A stretch of DNA of 8,793 nt from contig LIHJ01000048.1 of NCBI GenBank assembly GCA_001399805.1, positions 5,211-14,003 on the forward strand, written 5' to 3'. The position numbers and the translations under genes are program-made. The DNA is from Candidatus Bathyarchaeota archaeon BA1 (GTDB lineage Archaea; Thermoproteota; Bathyarchaeia; Bathyarchaeales; Bathyarchaeaceae). The notes under the pieces were generated by a model. It saw only the letters and a list, made by a program, of their open reading frames with translations. It searched no databases and was not told the DNA's origin. Positions 1 through 6,490 of this stretch are shown here, in pieces (positions within the stretch are counted from its first letter, which is position 1; each line of letters starts with the position of its first letter).

Positions 1-227
1 GCCGATTTGCCCTCCACGCCGGTGACCTGAAAATACATTTTTAGATATTGATGGGCGAAGTCGTTGGTGATATCGTAAAGGGTGGCGTCAATGACTCTAC
101 CCATCAGCTTCGAGGGTGCATCGGACGGGACAGCCCCCAACTCAACCCCGCCAAAGTAGGGCGGAGACATCACCACATACCAGTCCTTGCCCCGCCAACG
201 ATCTTTAACACGCTTTACTTTCACCAT
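1..227 (-). CDS. rps3ae: Ribosomal protein S3Ae (eS1), N-terminal part, cut by window edge
   Basis: This is a small-subunit ribosomal protein of archaea and eukaryotes, located near the mRNA exit region of the 30S. The frame opens at ATG 227-225 and runs off the left edge, giving 75 complete codons. The translation begins MVKVKRVKDRWRGKDWYVV and later shows SDAPSKLMGRVIDATLYDIT and a DFAHQYLKMYFQVTG stretch, matching the conserved S3Ae opening (basic start, W-x-x-K-x-W-Y, then PSKLxGR, then TLxDxTxD). A purine-rich GGAGG lies about 14 bases upstream of the ATG, a little farther than usual but in the right direction. The decayed LAGLIDADG gene ends only eight bases upstream on the same strand. 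The family assignment is from memory of the conserved motifs. The remaining two thirds of the protein is outside the window. Confidence 0.88.
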   Translation of the reverse strand, partial: MVKVKRVKDRWRGKDWYVVMSPPYFGGVELGAVPSDAPSKLMGRVIDATLYDITNDFAHQYLKMYFQVTGVEGKS

Positions 228-235
228 TTATTTCA

Positions 236-891
236 CTAGATCCTCCAGCGCTCTCGCTTGGTTGGATGTTGAAAACCTATTTGATTATAGTACCTCTTAA
301 AGTTAACTTTTCCGTAAAAAGTAACTACAACTCCTTTCGTCCTGAAGGTGTAGACGCCATGTGGGCTATCCACAATGAGGTCTCTTTCCAGTTCCCTAGT
401 TGCGTGGGTATGCCGAAGTGCAGGTTTAGTGTCTCTCTGATTTTGTGGGCTAGTGTGTAGTCTTTTTGAAAGAAGCTTATCGCACGTTTCTCCACTGACA
501 TATCTCCGTCGCCGAAGCCTCGGATAAATGCGGCTGCTCTGTCTTTGGTTTTTAAGCAGTGTGTTATAGCTTTGTAGTTTGTTTCATGCGGTTTTATTTT
601 CAGGGCGTCAAAGAGTCGTTTGCTGAATACTCTGAGCTTCCAGTAGTTTGCCTTTTCCTTTTCTTCAGGTTTGAGGTACTTTCTATGCAGTACTTTGTCT
701 TCAACTCAGGAGTAGTAGTAGTACTCGGTTGATGGCTTGCCGAAGCGAGTCATGAGGCCCTTGGATTTTTCAATGAGTTCGTAGCAACAGTTACAAAAGT
801 ATGCTGTGTAGCCTATGCCCCTGTCTGGGCGAATGCTCAGATACGCACCGCCGTCTGAAAAAAGCAGCCCTAGCAGGTATATATCTTCCAA
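236..891 (-). pseudogene. Decayed free-standing LAGLIDADG homing endonuclease
   Basis: When the minus strand is read through its lesions, a two-motif LAGLIDADG endonuclease of about 217 residues appears. From TTG 891 the frame gives EDIYLLGLLFSDGGAYLS (first motif) and runs to YYYYS, then an in-frame TGA at 708-706. The same frame continues with VEDKVLHRKYLKPEEKEKAN and later AAFIRGFGDGDMSVEKRA (second motif). Near 361-358, after SLWIAH, one base is missing. The neighbouring frame then carries the typical end GVYTFRTKGVVVTF, followed by NQIGFQHPTKRERWRI and TAG at 238-236. A run of four Tyr codons (712-723) precedes the premature stop. The true 5' end is unclear: ATG 941 would give MAEIETYARKK and join this frame only if the eight-A run at 915-908 has also lost a base. 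The protein would cut a specific DNA site. It is probably inactive unless the lesions are sequencing errors. It is squeezed between serS and rps3ae. Confidence 0.82.
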
Positions 892-948
892 GCTGGAAAC
901 CCAAATGTTTTTTTTCTTGCGTAGGTTTCTATTTCAGCCATGAATGTT

Positions 949-976
949 GGAGGCAGCCGCTTCTTTTGAAGCCTCC
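949..976. other. Imperfect stem-loop downstream of serS
   Basis: The plus strand contains GCTTC (959-963), TTTT, GAAGC (968-972), a perfect five-pair hairpin with a four-base loop. It is flanked by GGAG (949-952) and CTCC (973-976), which can pair outside a six-base bulge. It lies in the roughly 150 bases between the serS stop and the decayed endonuclease. It could be a structured 3' end of the serS transcript or a by-product of the decayed gene's 5' region. No function is implied by the sequence itself. The rest of 892-1041 shows only T/A-rich runs. Confidence 0.35.
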
Positions 977-1041
977 GCTGAGACTGCAAAATTCCTCAAG
1001 GAGTATTAAAAGCTTTAGTGTTTAGGGGAAAAGGTTTGATG

Positions 1042-2322
1042 CTATCCTATTCTCTCGATCCCACCCATGAACGGCCTTAAAACCTCAGGGATTATGACAG
1101 AGCCATCCCTCTGTTGATAATTTTCCAGGATGGCGACTATGGTCCTGCCGGTGGCTATGGCTGTTGAGTTGAGGGTGTGGACGAAGCCCCTTGGTGGTCT
1201 GCCCATCCCCTCCCTATACCTCGCGTTTAGCCTTCTTGCTTGATAATCGGTGCAGTTGCTGCAGGAGATGATCTCCCTATACTGATTCTGGGCGGGCATC
1301 CACACCTCCAAATCATACTTCTTCGCGGCAACCGTTCCAATGTCACCAGTGCAGACGTTGACAATCCTGTAGGGTAGACCCAGCTTTTGAACGATTTCCT
1401 CGGCGTTTCCTATCAACTCCTCATGCATTTCCCACGATTGCTCTGGCTTACAGAAAATGAATTGCTCCACCTTATTGAACTGATGGGTGCGGAAAATGCC
1501 CCTCGTGTCCCTACCGTGCGCCCCCGCCTCCCTTCTGAAACACGCACTAACCCCTACATATCTTAATGGTAGTTCATTGGCGTCTAAAACCTCATCCATG
1601 AACATGGCCGCTATAGGGTGCTCGGAGGTTGCAATTAAGTACAGGTCCTCCCCCTCAACCTTATACAGCATTTCCTCAAAACCACCAAGGTCCGTCACAC
1701 CCTCATAGGGCCGTCTCCTCATCATAAAGGGGGGCTCAATGGGGACGTATCCCCTCTTTTCCAGCTCTCCAAGGGCAAAATTCATCAACGCCACATCGAG
1801 CATCACGGCTTCATTCTTAAGATAATAGAATCTGGCCCCAGAAACCTTCGCCGCCCTCTCAATATCCATTATGTCAAGGCGTAATCCCAAATCAATATGA
1901 TCCATGACCTGAAAATCGAATCTCGGTATTTCTCCCCATACCCTTATTGGCACATTGTCGGTTTCATCCTTACCGATAGGCACGGATTCGTGTAGGAGAT
2001 TGGGGAGTCGCAACAAAATATAATCTACCTTAGCTCGGCATTCACTAACTTGGTCTTCTAATTCCTCTATTTGTTTTGACACCCCCCTCACCTCTTCGAT
2101 TTTCCCACTAGCGTCCCCTCCAAGCTTCTTTATATGTGCAATCTCAGAGGTTATCACATTCATCTTATGTCGGAGTTCGTTTAATTTTGTTAACAGTTGT
2201 CTCCATCTCTTGTCGTGCTCAATTAACTCATTGAGCATCGCGAGCTTCTCGGTAGCTCCCCTCTTCTCTAAATTGCTCTTCACAATATCCGGGTGATTCC
2301 GAATCCATTTTATGTCTAACAC
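1042..2322 (-). CDS. serS: Seryl-tRNA synthetase (class II, common type)
   Basis: Cytoplasmic enzyme that charges tRNA-Ser with serine using ATP. I place the start at GTG 2322-2320 (426 aa). It gives the family's typical opening VLDIKWIRNHPDIVKSNLEK and has GGAG eight bases upstream. The GTG-ATG pair at 2355-2350 would add 10-11 residues with no well-spaced ribosome binding site. Residues about 20-105 form the helical coiled-coil arm (charged heptad-like, KIEEVRGVSKQIEELEDQVS) that binds the long variable arm of tRNA-Ser. Catalytic landmarks are the TSEH serine-pocket motif (about 232), motif 2 FRREAGAHGRDTRGIFRTHQ (from about 262) and motif 3 LNSTAIATGRTIVAILENYQ with the ending VLRPFMGG. 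Length and motifs fit the ordinary SerRS rather than the rare methanogen type. It is transcribed divergently from the TGS GTPase gene. No lesion was seen. Confidence 0.95.
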   Translation of the reverse strand: MLDIKWIRNHPDIVKSNLEKRGATEKLAMLNELIEHDKRWRQLLTKLNELRHKMNVITSEIAHIKKLGGDASGKIEEVRGVSKQIEELEDQVSECRAKVDYILLRLPNLLHESVPIGKDETDNVPIRVWGEIPRFDFQVMDHIDLGLRLDIMDIERAAKVSGARFYYLKNEAVMLDVALMNFALGELEKRGYVPIEPPFMMRRRPYEGVTDLGGFEEMLYKVEGEDLYLIATSEHPIAAMFMDEVLDANELPLRYVGVSACFRREAGAHGRDTRGIFRTHQFNKVEQFIFCKPEQSWEMHEELIGNAEEIVQKLGLPYRIVNVCTGDIGTVAAKKYDLEVWMPAQNQYREIISCSNCTDYQARRLNARYREGMGRPPRGFVHTLNSTAIATGRTIVAILENYQQRDGSVIIPEVLRPFMGGIERIG

Positions 2323-2334
2323 ACCATCAACTCC
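2320..2334 (-). promoter_or_regulatory. Ribosome binding site deciding the serS start
   Basis: On the minus strand GGAG (2334-2331) is followed by eight bases and then GTG (2322-2320). The protein from this GTG begins with the conserved VLDIKWIR of seryl-tRNA synthetases. The upstream GTG/ATG at 2355/2352 has an AGGTG directly abutting it, without proper spacing. Confidence 0.55.
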
Positions 2335-2361
2335 GAAATCTATTAACGTCATCACCTAAAG

Positions 2362-2380
2362 CGATGGTACACATCCATCG
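2362..2380. repeat. Short inverted repeat in serS leader
   Basis: CGATGG (2362-2367) and CCATCG (2375-2380) are perfect complements around a seven-base spacer. The element lies 40-58 bases upstream of the preferred serS GTG, so it could form a hairpin in the serS 5' leader. It could equally be chance in a region of this size. Confidence 0.35.
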
Positions 2381-2452
2381 TATCTTCATTTCTTGCGACA
2401 AGCCTTTCTCACGTCCTCTGGATCATTCAACAACGCATGCCCCTAGGTTTAA

Positions 2453-2480
2453 CGTGAAATCAAATATTTAACATTTCACG
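2453..2480. promoter_or_regulatory. Inverted repeat with TATA-like core in the divergent serS / TGS-GTPase spacer
   Basis: CGTGAAAT (2453-2460) and ATTTCACG (2473-2480) are perfect eight-base inverted arms around the spacer CAAATATTTAAC, whose AAATATTT core is itself a palindrome and resembles an archaeal TATA element in both directions. The arrangement, a symmetric site overlapping a possible core promoter between two divergent genes, suits a dimeric regulator. No regulator is known from the sequence. It is about 140 bases from the serS start and about 95 from the GTPase start, so leaders would be long. The rest of the 2381-2575 spacer holds no gene or tRNA that I can see. Confidence 0.4.
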
Positions 2481-2575
2481 GGCTCATTCATGTCGATCCA
2501 CACATCACTGAAGGCATCACCTCAAAAGAGATATTAGCATCATTGTTTCGTCTTATGGTTTGGGAGCGGTTTGTC

Positions 2576-3749
2576 ATGCCAACAAACTTGCCCGCTGAGG
2601 CAAAGCATAAGTGGAGTGAGGTCTCCTCAGCGGGAACCCCACAACAAAAACTTCAGGCGTTGCAAAAGTTTTTAAGTTTAGTTCCAAAGCACAAGGGTAC
2701 GTCCCGCCTCTGTGTACAGGTAAAACGTCAAATGGCCACCTTGCGAAGGGAGATTGAGGAAAGAAAACAAAGGAGGGTTGGGAAAGGTGGACCAAGGTTC
2801 TTCATTGAGAAGGAAGGTGCCGCCCAGATAGTAGTCTTGGGTCCAACAAAGGTGGGTCGAAGCAGTTTGCTGGCTTCGATCACTAACGCGAGAGTGGAAG
2901 TTTCCAGTTACCCTTTCACCACTAGGGAGCCGTCCCTGGGATGTTTCAATACCAAGATGTCCAATTCCAAATTGTGGAGGCTCCAGCACTAATAGAGGGT
3001 TCAGCCGAGGGGGAGGCATGGGGACTCCAAACACTAGGACTTGCCCGCAACGCCGATGCGCTGATCCTGATGGTAGATTTATCTCATAACCCAAATCAAC
3101 AGCTGTCCCTCATCTTGAATGAGTTGGAGAAGGCGAGAATCCTCGTTCAGAGGCCGCGGGCTCGAGTGGAGATTCAACGAAAGTACATGGGCGCCGGACT
3201 TAGAATCCTCTTGCTGGGTCGTTTGATCAACTGCACAATTAGGGACGTGGAAGAGCTATTGAGAGACTATCGAATTTCGGATGCCACTGTAAAAATCCAT
3301 GGTGAAGCCACCTTGGATGATGTAGAAGACTCCGTCTTTGAAAACACAACACATCGACCAGCAATGATAGTTGCTAATAAAGTAGACGTATTCGAGGCGA
3401 TGAAGAACTGGGAGGGGCTCAAAAGCTTTGTGGGTGATCGAATAAGAATCGTTCCGGTATCTTGTAAAACCGGGTTGGCTTAGAAAAATTGGGGGTGGAG
3501 ATGTTCAAGATATTGAACATGATTCGCGTTTACACTAAGGAGCCGGGGGAGAGGGAGCCCTCCTCAAAGCCGTTCATTCTCAGAAAAGACACAACAATCA
3601 TGGATTTGGCGAGACAAATCCACAGCGACTTTTATGAGAACTTCTCCTATGCAAAGGTTTGGTCTAAGCGCTTGCCCTTTAGCCCACAAAAGGTAGGACC
3701 AGCTTTTATTCTTGAGGATGGGGATGTCGTGGAAATACATACAAAATGA
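2576..3749 (+). pseudogene. OBG/DRG-type GTPase with TGS domain, broken by two frameshifts
   Basis: Three consecutive frames give one protein of about 391 aa. Frame one, from ATG 2576 (GGGAG nine bases upstream), holds a helical arm (MPTNLPAEAKHKWSEV, then FLSLVPKHKGT), the P-loop GPTKVGRSS (about residues 89-97) and switch region YPFTTREPS. Near 2934-2936 one base is missing, where EPSPGM is expected. Frame two continues GMFQYQDVQFQIVEAPALIE, a long spacer, ANKVD (G4, base recognition) and PVSCKTG (G5), then hits TAG at 3481. Another base is missing near 3480. Frame three continues LEKLGVEMFKILNMIRVYTK into a complete TGS domain ending EDGDVVEIHTK and TGA 3747-3749. Proteins of this family are GTPases associated with ribosomes or translation. 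Two oddities are Arg in place of the P-loop Lys, and Glu in place of the G3 Asp. All segments look well conserved, so the loss is recent or the two gaps are sequence errors. The gene is convergent with rps7, four bases apart. Confidence 0.85.
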
Positions 3750-3753
3750 GTTT

Positions 3754-4338
3754 TTAACGGGATGCGCGCGCTACCCTTTCCATCTCGTGGCGTTTTGACA
3801 CCGCATGGCTTTTCATGTCTCGGTTTGCCGCTAAAATGAGCTCTTCCGCAAGGCACTCCTCCAAGGGTCGTGGGTTGCCGAACGAAGCCTTTCTAGCCCC
3901 CTCGGAAAGAAAGCGAAGGGCGAGGTCCACCCGCCTTTGTGGCGAGATATCCACAGCCAAGTGATACACCACGCCCCCATAGCTGATTCTGGTGGTGTCC
4001 TCACAGGGCGCGGAGTTTTCCAACGCCCTAACGAGCACCTCAACGGGGTTTTGGCCTGTGCGGAGATGGATAATCTCGAAGGCGTTCCTCACCATGTTGA
4101 TGGCTCGAGCCTTCTTACCAGCAGTTCTCCCAGGTCGCATGAGGTCGTTTATGAGCCTCTCCACAATGTTAACCTCAGCCTTGCGAAATCGTCCATGCTC
4201 ATGCCGCCCCATACTTTGGGGAACATAAATCGGTTTGAGAGAGATGTAGCGCTTCAGCCCGAGATCCTTTACCTCAATCCCGATGGAGCTCCACTTCCCA
4301 AACAGTTTAATCTCTTGCTCCTTGCTCAAATGAGCCAC
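3754..4338 (-). CDS. rps7: Ribosomal protein uS7
   Basis: Small-subunit protein that binds 16S rRNA near the head and E/P-site tRNA region and nucleates head assembly. It is 194 residues long, normal for archaeal S7. The start is GTG 4338-4336 (second residue Ala, then HLSKEQEIKLFGKW). Recognisable parts are the archaeal insertion-like opening, LKPIYVPQSMGRHEHGRF, then VERLINDLMRPGRTAGKKAR, VLVRALENSAPCEDTTRISY with the following GGV, and the C-terminal AANRDMKSHAVSKRHEMERV ending ASR. It is the last gene of the RNA polymerase / S12 / S7 string. The usual archaeal follow-on genes for EF-1A and S10 are not here. Instead the next gene is the convergent TGS GTPase. An 81-base gap separates it from rps12 and contains its own TATA-like box. 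Confidence 0.95.
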   Translation of the reverse strand: MAHLSKEQEIKLFGKWSSIGIEVKDLGLKRYISLKPIYVPQSMGRHEHGRFRKAEVNIVERLINDLMRPGRTAGKKARAINMVRNAFEIIHLRTGQNPVEVLVRALENSAPCEDTTRISYGGVVYHLAVDISPQRRVDLALRFLSEGARKASFGNPRPLEECLAEELILAANRDMKSHAVSKRHEMERVARASR

Positions 4339-4366
4339 CTTAACAGCCTCTCGGTTAGAGCGCCCC

Positions 4367-4374
4367 TATTTAAA
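4367..4374 (-). promoter_or_regulatory. TATA-box candidate for rps7
   Basis: On the minus strand the gap between rps12 and rps7 contains TTTAAATA, preceded by AACC. Its centre is about 32 bases from the GTG start of rps7. The usual 25-base spacing to the transcription start would give a leader of only several bases, close to leaderless. This suggests rps7 can be transcribed separately from rps12. Confidence 0.5.
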
Positions 4375-4411
4375 GGTTGTTAAGAATTTAGGTTTTGATT
4401 TTTCATATGAT

Positions 4412-4424
4412 GCTAGATGCTAGC
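4412..4424. repeat. Small palindrome at the rps12 stop codon
   Basis: GCTAG-ATG-CTAGC is a perfect inverted repeat with a three-base centre that overlaps the rps12 TAG (4422-4420). It is followed on the minus strand by an A/T-rich stretch including AAAAATCAAAA. It may help end the rps12 transcript, but the stem is short. Confidence 0.25.
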
Positions 4425-6402
4425 GTATAGGTTTCTCCTTCTTGCCGAGCACCAGTTCCTTAAGGGAGACACCATTCACCATGATGACCTTCCATCGCAC
4501 CCCCGGGATGTCGCCCATGCTTCTCCCACGAGAGCCCCCAATCCCATCAACAATCACCTCATCGTGCTCATCCACCACGTTGAGGGCCCCATCCCCTGGG
4601 AGGAAAGCCGTGATCACCTTGCCGTTCTTGATAAGCTGCGTCCGAACACAATTTTTGGTTAGTATGCCGTTGGCGAAGAAGTTATGATTGTTGCTTTGCG
4701 TGGTTATGTCTCTAAGATCGTTTTGGTTGACTCTGCGAACCGTTTGGATTGTTTCCCACACTAGGCCTATTGGAGGAAGGTTTTCTGTTTTTCCCCGAAT
4801 CCAGTCTTCGAATTTTATTTGTTTCGTTGTTGTTGCTAATTTTTGTTTGCTTTTTATTGGCACTGAAATCCAGTAGTTTACGTTGTGCTTTTTAATGAAA
4901 GTGTAGCCGTTTTCATGTAAAGCCTTAATTATTCGCCCAATTGTTCTGCCCTCTCTTCTTAAGGCCTTTGCGATATCATAGGCTTGTATTGTTTTTTTGA
5001 TCAGATTTTGTCTGGTTAGTAGGTATTCATATGCATACCTTGATAAGCGTTCTTTACGTTTCTGATATTTGTAGCCTATTTCGCCATAAAGGTTTAGCAG
5101 GTTTTGGATGTTAGACGCTATGTCAACATATATCTTAATGGTTTTCTTTCCAGTCTTCCTCTTAATGGACCATTTTGTTCTTACACTAGATATTGTTATC
5201 CCAAATTCCAGAAGGATTTTTTTAAGGTCATTTACGAGGTCCAGCCCGGATTGTACTTTGTCTTGCGTTTTGCTTAGACTAAAGCATGGGATGTAAAAAG
5301 TCGTGTCATTCTTCTTCATCCTTGGGTGATCAAGTTCGCTGCCAAAAAAAGTTGCAAGGAACTCTTTTTTTATCCATAAGGGCGCCTTTTTAATCCAATC
5401 TGGGATTGAATAACTTAACTCACCTTTATCACCTATTGGAGCACCCAAAGCCTTCAGGAAGGTGAATAAAACAATGGAGGAGCAAGACATGGTGAAATAC
5501 GTTCCAGATATGATCCGCCTCTTCCCTCCAATTGTACTAATAATGCTGGTGCTTTCTCCCTCGTATAAAGGAGAAGCGTGAAAGCCGAGCTGTTCCAAAT
5601 CAGAGGCTATATCCTCAAGGTCTTCTGGATCACCCCATGCGATAAATTTCCCACCGAATCCTGTCCCTGATCTCCCATAACTTAAGGTTCCGTCACCAAA
5701 TACGAGACCCAAAAGGCGAACAACATATGTTAAGCGAGGATTATCATATTTTAATGGAAGCAGATTTCTTCGACTTAATTCAGAAATTATTCTAGAAATT
5801 TTTGCCCCCTTAGGAGCATTACGAATTATTTCTTTTTCAGAAAGAATTTCACAGTCCATATTCTCTTTCCTTACCGGTTCCGACGGAAGTACGATCACCT
5901 TATCCCCTGTTTTTAGATGTTTAAATTTAATGATTCCCCTAGAGGTATATACTGGATGATCCCCGCTTCCGACAAGTTTCCTACCAGTTTCTAGCGTTGT
6001 GAGCTCATAGGCACCTATCTTTTCTGCCTCAGGTGGGGTTAGGCCAAAATAATCATTAATCCTCGAGGCTTCTAAACGTTCAGACTCAACATTGTATGAA
6101 GCTACTTCGCTTTCATTCCAACAATTCTTAAAATCGTCAATTGTAAGAAATGAGCCATCAGAAAGAAGAATTTTGGTGTCTGGACTAACACATTTTCGGA
6201 TGGCGCTGTTGGGCTGCTTGCTCTCCACTCCGACCTTCTCCAGAACGATGCCCCGAGCCATGGGAGCACCCATCAGCGGGTCCGACCTCACATCCAGCCT
6301 CGTCATCCGACGCTTAAAATAAATATCACTCCACCGAAGCCGCTTCCTTCTCTGCACTAACTTCCTCGCGGCGAACTCGCCCTTGGGAGACTTGGAGCCC
6401 AT
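4420..6402 (-). CDS. rps12: Ribosomal protein uS12 precursor with in-frame intein
   Basis: uS12 is the small-subunit protein at the decoding centre, controlling accuracy of codon reading. The 660-codon frame from ATG 6402 to TAG 4420 consists of an N-extein of 70 residues ([20 protein letters not shown] ... KQPNSAIRK), a 514-residue intein, and a C-extein of 76 residues ([20 protein letters not shown] ... KKEKPIR). The joined exteins make 146 residues, the normal size for archaeal S12, and read continuously across the junction as SAIRK-CVRTQ. The second conserved decoding loop, [16 protein letters not shown], is in the C-extein. Without splicing the decoding loop would be torn apart by 514 residues, so function should depend on splicing. 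The gene follows nusA after an 88-base gap with a TATA-like box and precedes rps7. No second, intein-free copy is visible here. Confidence 0.96.
   Translation of the reverse strand: MGSKSPKGEFAARKLVQRRKRLRWSDIYFKRRMTRLDVRSDPLMGAPMARGIVLEKVGVESKQPNSAIRKCVSPDTKILLSDGSFLTIDDFKNCWNESEVASYNVESERLEASRINDYFGLTPPEAEKIGAYELTTLETGRKLVGSGDHPVYTSRGIIKFKHLKTGDKVIVLPSEPVRKENMDCEILSEKEIIRNAPKGAKISRIISELSRRNLLPLKYDNPRLTYVVRLLGLVFGDGTLSYGRSGTGFGGKFIAWGDPEDLEDIASDLEQLGFHASPLYEGESTSIISTIGGKRRIISGTYFTMSCSSIVLFTFLKALGAPIGDKGELSYSIPDWIKKAPLWIKKEFLATFFGSELDHPRMKKNDTTFYIPCFSLSKTQDKVQSGLDLVNDLKKILLEFGITISSVRTKWSIKRKTGKKTIKIYVDIASNIQNLLNLYGEIGYKYQKRKERLSRYAYEYLLTRQNLIKKTIQAYDIAKALRREGRTIGRIIKALHENGYTFIKKHNVNYWISVPIKSKQKLATTTKQIKFEDWIRGKTENLPPIGLVWETIQTVRRVNQNDLRDITTQSNNHNFFANGILTKNCVRTQLIKNGKVITAFLPGDGALNVVDEHDEVIVDGIGGSRGRSMGDIPGVRWKVIMVNGVSLKELVLGKKEKPIR
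4651..6192 (-). mobile_element. Intein in uS12 with LAGLIDADG homing endonuclease
   Basis: The 514-residue insert begins with Cys ([20 protein letters not shown], block A) and ends [19 protein letters not shown] just before Cys+1 of the C-extein. Block B is GSGDHPVYT with His at intein residue 79. Block F has the NHNFFANG signature with His at 503. The endonuclease part has two motifs: [12 protein letters not shown] with Asp167, and [12 protein letters not shown] with Glu286 at the equivalent catalytic position. Between the endonuclease and block F, residues about 375-445 are basic and helical ([20 protein letters not shown]), resembling a helix-turn-helix DNA-binding segment. The oddity is the end: Lys513-Asn514 replaces the usual His-Asn. 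The insert is visibly richer in A/T than its exteins, consistent with transfer. It would excise itself from the S12 precursor, and the endonuclease would cut intein-free rps12 alleles. Confidence 0.95.
4903..5010 (-). other. Probable helix-turn-helix segment of the uS12 intein
   Basis: Intein residues about 395-430 read [19 protein letters not shown] followed by [17 protein letters not shown]. The pattern helix, short turn, then [15 protein letters not shown] suggests a winged or simple helix-turn-helix, a known accessory of archaeal intein endonucleases for target recognition. The preceding [13 protein letters not shown] is the usual end of the second LAGLIDADG repeat. The call rests on pattern only. 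Confidence 0.45.
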
Positions 6403-6440
6403 GGCTTCTTCATCCTCTAGTCATGTTATGGATCGGTCAT

Positions 6441-6449
6441 GTATATAGC
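6441..6449 (-). promoter_or_regulatory. TATA-box candidate for rps12
   Basis: The 88-base gap between nusA and rps12 has GCTATATAC on the minus strand, with its centre about 43 bases upstream of the rps12 ATG. A start site about 25 bases downstream would leave a leader of roughly 15-20 bases that contains the AGAGGATGAAG purine tract. This would allow S12 to be transcribed apart from the upstream polymerase genes. Confidence 0.4.
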
Positions 6450-6490
6450 TTACGGATTTACTCAAATTGCCTGTTTTATTAGAAAAGAAG

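Noticed and set aside
231..292. Remnant of a gene ending QARALEDLVK just before rps3ae
   Set aside because: The frame is open for only about 18 codons with stops upstream, and the same bases encode the recognisable end of the LAGLIDADG protein in another frame.
706..708. TGA in the endonuclease gene as selenocysteine
   Set aside because: No reason for Sec in a LAGLIDADG protein, no obvious selenocysteine insertion structure was noticed, and the same gene also has a frameshift.
930..990. C/D-box small RNA on the plus strand
   Set aside because: A CTGA is present but the ATGAATG is a poor C box and no C'/D' pair with sensible spacing was found.
2356..2575. A tRNA or small gene in the serS / GTPase spacer
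   Set aside because: No GGTTC-type T arm or cloverleaf and no open frame with a binding site. Only the inverted repeats noted above are visible.
2933..3490. Programmed -1 frameshifting in the TGS GTPase gene
   Set aside because: Neither shift point has a classic slippery heptamer, and two separate programmed shifts in one gene would be exceptional. Missing bases explain both more simply.
3937..4383. Long plus-strand frames opposite rps7, nusA, L30e and rpoA
   Set aside because: They are shadows of well-recognised minus-strand genes, with no family-like motifs or ribosome binding sites.
4651..6192. Interruption of rps12 as an intron encoding a LAGLIDADG protein
   Set aside because: The insert is fully in frame with both exteins, begins with Cys, ends with Asn before Cys, and has intein splicing blocks A, B and F. 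An RNA intron would not need these.
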